A stretch of DNA of 64,000 bases, taken from Zanthoxylum bungeanum (lineage: Eukaryota > Streptophyta > Magnoliopsida > Sapindales > Rutaceae). The position numbers and the translations under genes are program-made. The notes beneath the pieces are model-generated. The model saw only the letters and a list, made by a program, of their open reading frames with translations. It ran no database searches and was not told the DNA's origin. Location of the stretch: assembly GCA_019454045.1 (NCBI GenBank), contig SKCR01029077.1:62001-126000 (forward strand), in the 5' to 3' direction. Of the stretch, positions 47,341-58,831 are shown one piece after another (position 1 is the first letter of the stretch; each line of letters starts with the position of its first letter).

Positions 47341-47853
47341 GATAATTTAAAATTGAAAATTTTATATTTCCATAATATTATGTCTTGCCTATAGAGAGAA
47401 TTGTTATTTGTGTGCGCTTGTAGATAATTTGACTAGAAACGACTAATTAGGAAGTTAAGTAATATAAAAATAAATACCACAACAATGGCCATCTGAGATC
47501 TGAATCCTCAAGGCCTCCAATGACAAATGACTCAAAAAAAAAAGGCTAATATCAACCTCAAAAAAAAAGGCCAAACACTCGAAAGTAAAACAAGGTTTAG
47601 TTGATTTTAAATTATAATTCATAAAACCTCTCATGGATGTTCTATAAAGGAAATAACAAAGAACTCTACTGCGAGAATATTAACTAACAAAATCGCTCGA
47701 GCAGAATAAATTAGCCCTGCCGCAGAGTGCAGGCGCTGTATGGAGAACAAAACTTCTGTGAGAAAAGGAAAATTAAAAAAAAAAAAAAAAGAAAAAAAAA
47801 TCACGTACAAAAAGTCAAGTCAAATGTATTTACATCTGCTTTGCAAATCTTTC
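47341..47853. other. 3' flank of the EXA1-like gene
   Basis: AT-rich, with an A-run at about 47776-47800. It holds the 3' UTR and terminator of the - strand gene. No other feature seen. Confidence 0.45.
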
Positions 47854-50800
47854 CTAATCTTCCACCATCTGAATCTCACCCATCATGATACGGTTACTGA
47901 CCACATTAAATCCCAAAACTGAAGGACTAACCTTCTTTCCTTTCTTCCCCTTTTTCTTGCCTGCGCCCTTGGCGGACCCCTCAGCACCCACTGCACTATC
48001 CCGATCAAAGTTTCCACTGCCGGCATTGTCAGAACTCATGTCTATGGCACCGAAAGCTGTGACCTGCTGATCATTCCGACTTTGAAAGGCGATATCAAGT
48101 ACATCTGCTGGTAACAACTCCTTGTAGTTGAGAAACTTGTCAATGAACTCGTGATCAGGATCATAGTATCCAAGGTTTTCTATCAGGAGCAACTCAGCTT
48201 CTGATCTGGATTGCTTCAAACAGAACTCCAAGAAACTCATATCTAGCAATGCAAAAATATTACATCGCATCAGGAAAAAACTTATAGACCATTTATTACA
48301 CCTTGGTTTCTTCTATAAAAGTTTTAAGAAACCTAACTAGCAAGAAGTTAGCATGCATTATGAAACTTCACGATCAATACATTTCAAGCTCACACACCAG
48401 AAATTTTTTTCGCAACAGCTTTATATTTCAAGTCATACGCAATCAGACACAAGAATATAAGTAAACAATCTTTCTCTGGTGGGAAAAGCACCACTTAAAA
48501 ATATCCTACTATCTGCTCATTTTAGACTTTCTGGCCTGATAAGGCACATTTATCTTTCTTTATACTGTTATAGTTTCTACGGAAAACAATGATGGGGACA
48601 ATTATGAAGAAAAAAATGTTATTGCAGTTATCAAGGAAAAAAACACCAACATTATCCTTGATATCTGGTTCCTACACTACCATCTGATGAATTAAAATTT
48701 ATTGGCAAAATAATATTAAGACAAACCAGAAAGTATGATACCTTTTGTCCCAATAAGCCTAACACACTCACTCTCACACCAATCTCGGAAGTCCATCGCC
48801 TCTGCAAAGGGTTAAAAAAGTTAGATAAGGTCAATCTATAATTGGGTTTGGAAAAAGGAAAAACAAGCATACAATATTTAAACCTGAATGCTTTGTCAAG
48901 TCATGTTTTCTCCCTTTCAGGGAGGACTGAGCAGAGGCAGGTGAGGATGAAAGAGTGCGGTCAGCTGGTCTGCCACCCACCGATTTCTGTCGGCTTAATG
49001 AACCACCTGGAGTTGCTTTGACAGGGGTATTTTTAGTTCCCCAACTTCCCTGGTTTGAAAGAAGAGGGAGATTCGACCTGTTCACAGGAAAGTGGGAACA
49101 AAAATTATTTTTCCTTTCCATAAGCTACTAGAATTTGATCAAAAGAAAACAACTCAACAAAATATTTCCAAACCTATATTAAAACAAGTCACATATTCAA
49201 GAAACACTGTATTCCCAAGAACTACCAAAAATTTGATTACGATGAATTATAGAAGAAAAATTATCTACTCAATGACAACATAGATAACCACCAAAAAAAA
49301 AAGCACGGCAAGAACAAAAGGAAAAAAAGCAAGATGGAATGAGATTAAAATCATACTGTTTAGTTTCTTTCTTTGATTGATCAATTGGGCCCCAGAATAG
49401 ATCGTCATCTCCTTTATATTTCGACTGGATTACAGCCTGGGAATTGATCTGGATAGGAGAAGCAGCCTTAGACGGAGAAGCGGAAACTGGCCATAATAAA
49501 TTACCACCATCAGCAGCCTGAGTTGGCAGAGACTTTTGGGGAGTTGATATTTGACTTTGGGGCTGGAAAGAAGAAACCTTCTTCTCTTGTTCTTTTAGAA
49601 TATCCCTTAAAGATGTGGGTTTAGGGACCTTCTTGGTGTCAGTCGACCAAGCAGGAGCAGAGGAAGTATTTGCAGTCTCCCCCTTCCAAGGAACAAAATC
49701 TCCCAAAGATGGCCCTGATGGTATTGCAGGCAATGTCTCCTCATGCTGTACCTGACGAGAGCTTTTGCCTTTCTCAATGGGACTTGTACCAACAGGAACA
49801 TCAGATGATGCTGCTGAGACCTTAGTAGCTCCAGAATTCTTAGTTTTTGCAGACTTTTTGCGACTCTTTTTAGCTTCTTTAGCCTCAATAAAGTTACCAT
49901 CATCGACAGATTCTGAATGAACGGTCATATCCTGCAGGCCAGTCAAACTAGACAAACTTTTAGGAGCCTCCACATCTCTTTCATTGGACTTCGCCAAAAC
50001 TTCTTCTGCCAAAAGATCATGTAACTGGCTCTTCTTGCTCTTTGTATTTGGAGAACTTTCAGGTTTGAATTTCTCCACATTCAACTCCGTAACGACTATA
50101 TCTTTAAGAGTTTCCTTGGAAACTTTAGGGTCTGAATTGGCCACAACACCTGCCCAAGGGGTTGACAGATTCATGGAGTGGGCAGTAGTAGTGATCTCAG
50201 ACACTGCCATTTCTGCCTGTGCCCTCCTCTGTTCTTCTTGTTGAATTTCCAATAATGACTTGGGCTTGAACCCAGGAGCAGGTTTCCAGGCTTGCTGCCC
50301 AGATTGTGTTTGGTTGTTTGGCACTGAGACAGACCCAATAGGCCTGAATTCACCATTGATTTCAACAGTTTCAGCATCATTGCCAGAAATTTTTTCAGGT
50401 AATAAGCTCTTAACGTGTTGAGCATCAAGAGTTTCTGGAGCTACAGCCACAAAATCATTCTCTCTTTTCTTCGGTGGAGATGTTCTATATTGTGTTTCTC
50501 CTGCACCATTATCCGTCTCAAACTTTTTCTCAGCAATCACCCCACCTGTTTCAGATTGCTTAGATTGCTGCAAAGAGGAAGTTACTCCCTTGGACTGGTC
50601 AGAAGAGTGTGACTTACTAGACTTCTGCTTTCTCGACTTCTTCTCAGAAGCTTTTTTGCCCCCACATACTTCAACACTCTTTACTTCTGTCACTATTGAA
50701 GCTCCATCATAGCTTTTACTGCTTTCAACCTGAAGCCCATCAAGGGCAACATCTGGTTGAGCTTTCACATCATTCAAATGTTCAGAAACAGATGCAATAC

Positions 50801-52980
50801 TTTCACAAGTTCTTGTAGATGGTACAGAAGAAAGGACAGGAAACTCTGAAGGTCTAAAGTCCATTGTTGCAACCCTTATAGTTCCACCAGCCTTGAGAGT
50901 ATTTTCAGATGCCTTCTCATCAGTTAGAGGAGCATGGCCATCGGAAGCAAGGACTGGTTTCTGTAAAAGTGAAAACTCTTGGGAAGATTTGTTCATTGCA
51001 TCCAACGAGGGAAAGCTTTCACCTACTGTCGATGCTGCCAACATTTCCTTTGGACGGGTGTCATCTATCTGTTCTGGAAGAGTATCTGCCCAACTCTTCT
51101 TATGATTAAACATCTGATGAGGGAACTGTACAAAATCAGACCCACTAGAAAGACCTAAATCCGGAGTCACTCGTGGAGGCAAATTCAGGAGATCTTTCGT
51201 ACATTCATCTTGTATCTTTGGAACCGGTATCTGCAAGCCACTCTGTGGCAATTCCTGCGATGATTGAAGCCGAGAAGGATCTGCTGATACTGCAGTCTGT
51301 GACTGTGCATAAGACTGTGCATTGAAAAGCTGGTGAGAATGATGCTCTGACAGAACCTGAGAAAGCAACTGCTGTTGCCGTAGCAACTGTTGCTGCTCCT
51401 CCTGTTTCTGCTGCTGCTTAAGCAACAACAGTTTATCCAACAACAATAGCTGCTGTGCTGGAGCAGGAGCAGGAGCCTGGGATTGAGCCTGCAGCAAGTA
51501 CTGCTGCTGCAGCAGCGTATTTAATACTTGTGGATCTTGAGACATGCTAGAGGAAATTACTTTTTCAGGTGTTGATAAATCAGCAGCAGGATTATCAATA
51601 GTTTGACCTAGTAAACTCATTAAAGTGGTTTGGTTCTGCGTTTGCAACCTCTGGTTTTGGATCCCAAAGGGGGACTGGGGAGGGAAGCTTTGCGCATGGT
51701 GATAATCAGGTTTATTCTGAAGTGGACCCAAGCCACCTTGGATTGAGAAATTTGGCCAACCAGAAACACCATCATTTGTGCTAGGGACAGATCTGTCTGA
51801 TAAACCTTGGAGAATGGTCATCAATTCAGCACTTTGAGAATGAGGAAGTTGGCGAGAATTCTCAGTCACCGAAGATAGGAGTTTTGCATATGGTGTCGGG
51901 GAGTCAAAGACTACATCTGATTTTGAAACCACAGATGCAGCATCTCTTCCTGGCCAAAAAGGATAAGGACTAGATAAAGACCTCTGCCGTTCAAGTGTCA
52001 TTCTCTTAGCCAAGAGATACGGGTCGTTTGAAACATCTAAACCAGATGGGGGAACACCACTGGCATTATTTACAATATAACCTTGCAAACCTACAAATCA
52101 ATCATAGCCATCAAATTTTCAGCTGACCCAACAACTAATTACAATAAGAAAATGAAAGAACCAAAATTTTCTAATTCGGGAAAAAATCAGAATTTTCTGG
52201 TGAACAAACAAACCAAGCTTTTTTCACAAGGGAAAACCAACCTTGAGGCAAATTACTCGTATTACCAGCCATCAACGACTCCAAGAACCTATTTTCAGCT
52301 TCGGTTGCCAAACCATCCTTATGCCTTGTCTCATTTCTCATTACATCAAAGCCACTATAGTTTGGTCTGCTTGATACATTTGTTTCATTCTGTTTTGGTG
52401 CATTAAATCCAGGTGGTGGTCTGGCTTTAGCTCGTAAATGGGGCATAACATCACCAAGTAACGAAAATGGTGAGTCATTTGATGCACCAGCAAGGCGAAC
52501 TGGTAAATCTATAGCAAAATACCCAGCCTCAAACCATCCAATAATATCAATCCCTCTAAAGGGGCCTTGAATCTCACCCTGCGGATCTTTATAGTAAAGA
52601 ACAAGGTCTTCTGGTGTCAGCTGAGAAATCTTCCTGGCTTCCTGTTCCCTGTCCATAACTACTGATGCCTGCCTTTTGATAACAGGATCCTCACTGTTCT
52701 TCCATTTAGCTTCATCTCTGGAGATTAACGATTTAGCCATATCACCTTCCCATTGCTTAGGAGTATCCTTCTGCGACTGTGACCAGGCCATATCAGGGGA
52801 TATTGCCCTAACATCACTTGGAATATCCCTCTGACCATGAGAGCCTATATACTGCCTTTCTCCAAGTGATGAGGCCCTCCATAGGGTACCAGAATGGACA
52901 GAATTATTTTCTTGCACGCTCGATTCTCTGTTGATGGAAACCTCAGGCCTTTGATAAGGACCACTATCTTCTCTATAAGC

Positions 52981-53011
<31 letters not shown>

Positions 53012-56000
53012 TAGGAAAAAAATCATACAACAATGTAGGAAAATACAACTTTAAATGACGAGCACTTTTATCTAATCTTCATGATCAACTAAGGCTCGAC
53101 ATTCAAAATAGCTTGTTATCGGTGTGAGACTATAAGACAACCATACACAAAATATCACATTCCATGCAATTTCGTACCTCCAGCTCTAAGCTTGTAATCG
53201 GTGTGAGACTTTCGATCCATCTTTGGGTTGGACCCATCATTGTGAGTCTGCCCGTCGAAGGATGAACCCTCAAAGTAATTCACATAACCACCCTTTAAAT
53301 TGTCAGAACTTTCATCTTTAGAATCATCCACTGCATGAGATATATCTTCTCTACTATCTGCTCAAACAAGCCAATTAAAATATTAAATAAATTCACACCT
53401 CAATGAACAGATAAACATACAGAAATATTTCTTTGATAGGAGTGACTACCATGTTTGGTTCGTCTAGATGAAGTAAAATCTACCAAGTTCTGACCCACAA
53501 ATCCATCTTTTGATATCTGAGGTGCGCCGCTACTTACTATATCCCCTTTGTCAATTCCCTTCAAAATAGCCTATAAAAACAGTAAAAAGCATTTAAATCA
53601 TCTGCAGAAAATTAACCAAAAGAATTAACAGGTACAAACAGTTACCAATTCATCAGAATTAGGTGGATAAAATGCTAGAGGCTCTAATGGTTCTTCCTGT
53701 GTAAGGGAAGGCGCCTGAGAAAGCCCTTCTATTAGTTTTCGAGATGACCTCATATCTGTCATCCTATACACATCAAGCAATTTAGTTCTACTATATCTTA
53801 AGGTGAGGTATTCTCCATGGCTATTTTCGCCTCTATCAGAGAGAATTGCTGGAAACTGAGAATGGGAAGAAACACTGTTGATAGAGTTTCCACCAGAATT
53901 CAGCTTCCCACGACCAGCAGAAAAAACTGGAGGAGTGCCTTCCCCACGCCCACGGCTGTAGGAAAATGCAGGAACATGTTTGTTAGGCGTTAGAGTTTGG
54001 TGATGAGAAGGATCGCCTCTTCCTCGGCTTTGCGACAAGTTAGATCTCCATGGCCGATAACTATCTCCCTCCCTCTCATCCTTTCCATGACTAGAAACAT
54101 GAGATAATCCTTTATCAAGAAGCACGTCGCTGTCCTTACAAGAGTCAGACCATTTCTCACGCAAACCATCTGTCTCTTTATCATGTGGGCCCCAGCGAGT
54201 GTTCCATTTGCTCTCACGCCTTTGATCATGGCTGGTGTCTCTGTTACCTGTATCAGTCCAACGCTCAGTGGGAGCACGGCGTGCTTCTCCAAAAGGCCTC
54301 GAGGATGAGTCTTCTGTCCATCTATTCATTCTGCGGGTGTCTCCATGTTCTTTATCCCCATCCCTCCAGCGATCTTTCCGCATGGAGGAATGGGTGTCTC
54401 TTTCTTCGTCACGCCAGCGGTCACGTCGACCAGTTTCCATATCAAGCAAAGAAGGTCGAAACACATCCTTTTTATTATGTGTCTCATTCACCTCTTCACC
54501 AGTTCCAGATGATTTTGTGATCTCTTGGCGATTTCCAAAAGCTGGATGCTGGCTGAAGTGACCTTCCTACATAAAAGACCAAAAAACAATAGCTTTGAAG
54601 AAACATCATAAATCTTATTATTTCCAGTAAATTCAACATAATTGGAAATCAAGCAATCTGCTCTAACACACGATGAAATACATGTTGATTGTAAATAAAT
54701 TATAAATATATAACCCAAAAAATTGTGTTTGCTATAACTTATAAGCACGCTGCACATATATGGATGCTAAGTAGTCAAAATGTAATGTATCACACACCCC
54801 AGTTCCTATTCCAGGTTTACTCTCCCCTGGCTTGGGCAGAAGCCACTGCGGTGAAAGTGGAATAGGATTGTCAGATCCTTGAACATCTGCATGAATTAAA
54901 CAGAAAAATTAATTCGAATCTTTGACCAGTAGCCAAATCAAGGATTTGGAGACATTTGTCCTAGCAATTAAAAATAATGAAGATGAACAACAAGCCACTA
55001 GTACATAAACAAAATCATATAACAATCAGTCACACTGAATTTTGTAAAAGCAAGGTATCAATCCAAAAATTTGCAAAGAGAAATCATCACTGTACTCAGT
55101 TCTGGTTGACAGAAATATCACTTCATGGTATGTACTATCTGCATTTGAATAGTTACAGCATTATTTTTGGAAATTTTGCAGAGTTTTCCAGGCCCACATA
55201 ATTCGTTAGTTTCAAGTATATCTAGTAATTTCAGAGCCATGTTTTGTATTCGAAACACATTACTACAGTGATAGAAGGCTTAACATGAACAAAACAATGA
55301 CAAGCAAAATTATTGAATAAACAAACACTAATAAAAACCTACTTCAGTAATTTAGCTCCTGTTATGCACTAATCCTTTGCTACTCCAATGACTCAACAAC
55401 CAATTGCTCATGAAAGAGATCCTTCCGATATTGTAAAACTCGCAAGTGTGAAGAATGACAAATAGCATGAAACATAAATCGAACAAAATTAAACTCAGCA
55501 TAATTTTTTTTCCAAAAAGAATAAGAAGAAGAAGAAAAACAAACAGGGACCAAAAAACAACAGTAGCATAATAGTTGCAATTTTTTAAACGAAAATTAAA
55601 TTAATTTTGAATGTCTATGCATGTATATAAATTTATGTAAACTAATTAAAATGGTTTAGCTAAGGACCGCATTCGTAATCAATCCAAATAAATTTCAATC
55701 TTACCCTAATTACACGTAAAAATAACAAATTTAACATGAATTTTTTTATATATATAAAAAGTGTTAAAAACCCTAACTGGTTAAAAAAAAAGGCATGCAA
55801 ACACCAGTATATTCACAGTATTGGCGTCAACCCACGGAAGAGCTCGAGTTAAGGTTTTGAAAAAGAAGTGGAACCAGAAATGCCGAGAGAGTGAAATGGG
55901 AAAAAAGATTGGGGCTTGTAAAAATGAAGGGCGTGAAACCTTTGGAGATCTGAAGAGGTGGCACGACGGCAAGCTGGTGGCGAGAGTCGGAGGCGGAGCT

Positions 56001-56012
56001 ATTGGCAGCCAT
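47854..56012 (-). CDS. EXA1: EXA1-like GYF-domain translational repressor
   Basis: Ten coding exons, GT-AG, phases consistent: 56012-55940, 54886-54798, 54566-53646, 53570-53450, 53357-53178, 52979-52242, 52081-49357, 49077-48884, 48801-48742, 48242-47854; 5490 nt, about 1829 aa. N-terminus MAANSS and [20 protein letters not shown], then the eIF4E-family-binding motif YSRTKLL (about residues 312-318), the GYF domain (about 588-645: [36 protein letters not shown]), a Gln-rich stretch in exon 7, [16 protein letters not shown], a Lys-rich tail and the end [13 protein letters not shown]. Homologous along its length to Arabidopsis AT5G42950 (EXA1/MUSE11/PSIG1), 1714 aa, a cytoplasmic mRNA-repression factor affecting immunity and potexvirus accumulation. 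The start at 56012 fits the family; the frame is open upstream to 56102. Confidence 0.95.
52983..53011 (-). repeat. long T-run at an EXA1 splice acceptor
   Basis: On the - strand about 27 consecutive T precede TATAG and exon 6. It forms the polypyrimidine tract of that acceptor and is a likely length-variable homopolymer. Confidence 0.85.
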
Positions 56013-56539
56013 GGATGATCGGTGACGATTGCTTCTTGTGTGTTTTGGGTTGTCTTTTTCGATTGCTTCAGCGAGGTAATAAGAAGTGGCGGTGGAATTC
56101 ACGTTTATGAGGAAACAAATGGAAAAATGGATTTATAAAAAATAAAAAATAAAAATAAAAGTGTGTGAGAATATAATACGGTGTCGTTCTTAGCTGATTT
56201 GTTGGTCCCGTAAGTTTTAGTTTACGCACTGGCGATGGCGCTAAAAGTAAGCGCTTGGAGTTTATGAGGGCTTGAATCGAACGGTTTGTGCCCGTTAGAC
56301 TGATGACGTGTCTTGGTGATAATCAATTTATTTTTGTGAACATTAATGTTCGTTCATTTAATTATTGTCCTACGGTTTACTAATAATAATGATGATATTA
56401 TTTGCGTTAGCTTTCAATGTTTGCAAAAATATTTAACCATTCAAAATCTAATTTCAATTTTTAACAGAGATTTTGAGTCTTCCCAAATGGCTTATAAGGG
56501 TGACACATGTTGAGTGCGAATACACTACACTGACAATAT

Positions 56540-56576
<37 letters not shown>

Positions 56577-56894
56577 TGGTTGGTTTGAAGAAGAGGAGAG
56601 AGGCTTTACTCATATAATAATATCTTGATATATATACTAAAATATTAAAATATTATTAAATAAATAATTATTATATTTAATATAATTTATATGTGTTTAT
56701 TAATTAATGATATAATGACACTCACAATGATGTGTCATTCTTTTGAATACATCAAATGACTAGTTTCATAAGTATACAAAACTATGGATAAAAATTATGG
56801 GGTATGTTGGACTGACCATATTATAAAAATTATATATTTGCATATTATTGATGGTAGTTTTTTGGAAGACTATTATCTCAATGAGGGTCGAGAT
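56013..56894 (-). promoter_or_regulatory. upstream region of the EXA1-like gene
   Basis: Promoter and 5' UTR are expected here. A T34 homopolymer (about 56542-56575) and AT-rich sequence follow. No clear TATA box; such genes are often TATA-less. Confidence 0.4.
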
Positions 56895-57614
56895 TAGGGA
56901 TGGCAGTGAGTAGGGTTTGATGTGAGTTTGTCATTACCAAATTTGTACATGCATATGTAAATAAATTACCAAATTCACATCATACCCGCTGCGGGTTTTA
57001 ATTTTCATTACCAAATCTGCACCTGTATATAAAAATAAATTACCAAACTCGCACTGGTACCCAGCGGATTTTCTGTGGGTTTTTAAAATATTGAATTTTC
57101 TTGTGCTCTTAATAATACAATCTTTTTAATTAAACATTGATACTTTTTCATAACATACAAAAAAAAAATTGACAGTTTATAAATTATGATACATAAATAA
57201 AAATTTAAAATATTTATAATATAATATCAAATTCATATCATCAAAATTACATTCATGAATCACTAGCTGGATATCCTTCATTATGTTAAATTCATATCCT
57301 CAAAGTTGTTGAACCATGATCTCAGAAGCAATTCAAAAATATTAAGAGATAGCAATTCAAAAATTGTAAGTTAGTGAGTCCTTTTATATGAGAGATTTTT
57401 TTGCCCTAAAAATATAAAATAAAAAAATTAAGTTTGCGGGTAGCGGATATCCGTTGTGGATATCCGCTGGTTTTGCTTAATTACCAAACCTGCAGTGAAT
57501 TTTGTTTTAAATTGACAAACTCACACCAAACCCGCGTAAATATTTATCAAATTCTACCCATTGCGGACGAGTTTTTACTGGTTTGCGGGTTTGTGGGCGA
57601 AATTGTCATCCATA
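56895..57614. mobile_element. hAT-like non-autonomous element
   Basis: 720 bp with ends TAGGGATGGCAGT and, reversed, TATGGATGACAAT (10 of 13 match) and an 8-bp flank pair GTCGAGAT/GTCAAGAC (6 of 8). The interior carries subterminal repeats such as CAAACCCGC and GCGGGT. No transposase. Confidence 0.7.
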
Positions 57615-57689
57615 GTCAAGACCTGAAGAAGGGTAAAAAAATATTATACTTGGCCAATATATTGATGACTAGATTCAAAGGCCCAAGGG

Positions 57690-58639
57690 CCTAGAGTGAG
57701 ATGGGGATTAGAAAAACGACTCGATACGGTTATCGAAAAGTGCTCTCATGAGCAGAGCGTGTGGAAGACGGTGTAAGTAGTAGTCCTGACCCAAGCGAAT
57801 AGAATATAAGATTTTTGCGCTCTACTGAGATATCACATGGCCCGACCCGATGCTGTCACTTTGTATGACAACCAACCCGATCGAGGTGTTGAAGGAGAGA
57901 CTTTGAGAAGTAACATCTTTCTCGATAGCCCGACCCAAGGAACGAAGATAGGAACATTAGCCGACGTATACTCCACATACAGAGGAGCGCTTCTAGAAGG
58001 CTAATGATGACAGAAGTAGAGCAATGGTTTATATTGAAAGTAGACCTTGCCAAATGTCTGTAGAATGGTGCAGTGGCAGAGCAAAGCCACCAGAGGCCGT
58101 CATATACTACCGTAGAGCGTGCAGTGGCAGAGGATTGAGCTAATCTGATTGGCTATATCTGAAGGTGGTTGATGAGAGTTATGGTTATAATGATGGCTAA
58201 GTGACATAAGTTGACGTCAGAGTTGGTGGAACAATGATTTCAGGAGCCTATATAAAAGGGTTGAAGTTAATGTAAGAAGGGTTAGTAATTTTCACATTTG
58301 ACAACACCTGTAATTTGAGAGCAAACTAGTGTTAGAGAAAGAAAGTGAGTTATGACCCGACCATATTGTAAAACCTGAGAGGTTATTTGTAATCTGTAAT
58401 TTATTTGTTAAGTGTGGGTCGGTTTTTACCCTGGGCATGATAAAAATAATCCATTTCTCTCATGAACGTAGGTTGGAGCCACTTTCCGCCGAACCACGTA
58501 AATCCTTGCCTCTGTGATTTATCTGTCTTTTGTCAAATTTTTGCGGTTCCCACTAACCGAACACATTCATTGTTGATGGAGGTTTGTTCGAGGGCTAAAT
58601 TACCTATTTTGCCCTTGGAATGAAAAACATATGTCAACA
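57690..58639 (+). repeat. gypsy E 5' LTR
   Basis: Ends CATATGTCAACA just before a primer site. Contains a TATA box (CTATATAAAAGGG, about 58248-58260). The left boundary was not found and is approximate. Confidence 0.6.
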
Positions 58640-58640
58640 G

Positions 58641-58657
58641 TTGGCGTCGTCCGTGGG
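58641..58657 (+). other. primer-binding site of gypsy E
   Basis: TTGGCGTCGTCCGTGGG, one base after the LTR, a TTGGCG-type plant gypsy primer site. Confidence 0.7.
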
Positions 58658-58669
58658 CATACTTAGAGG

Positions 58670-58831
58670 ATGGCAGAAGACGTGAATCATAGAGCTATGG
58701 AGGCCTCGACGGTGGAGTGGATGGAGGAGAACTTGCGAGTGGAAAGGGAAAAGGCCAAAGAAAAAATGGAGGCGACTCAAACCTTCATGAAGGCCATGAT
58801 AGAGAAAATCGAGAAGTTGGAAAAGAGGTAG
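58670..58831 (+). pseudogene. gypsy E gag start, interrupted
   Basis: 53 codons from ATG at 58670: a charged coiled-coil N-terminus (VEWMEENLRVEREKAKEKME, AMIEKIEKLEKR) like Tat-clade gag starts. It ends in TAG, directly followed by the TGTCACGACCC start of element F, so the gag was cut by that insertion. Confidence 0.65.

Noticed and set aside
47776..47800. A-run as a retroposon tail
   Set aside because: No target duplication or source element seen; it lies in the 3' flank of the EXA1-like gene.
49607..50428. Extra ORFs overlapping EXA1 exon 7
   Set aside because: Out-of-frame shadows of the 2725-nt coding exon.
56013..56102. Upstream in-frame ATG for the EXA1-like gene at 56102
   Set aside because: Family proteins start MA(A)NSS; the extra 30 residues have no counterpart and probably are 5' UTR.
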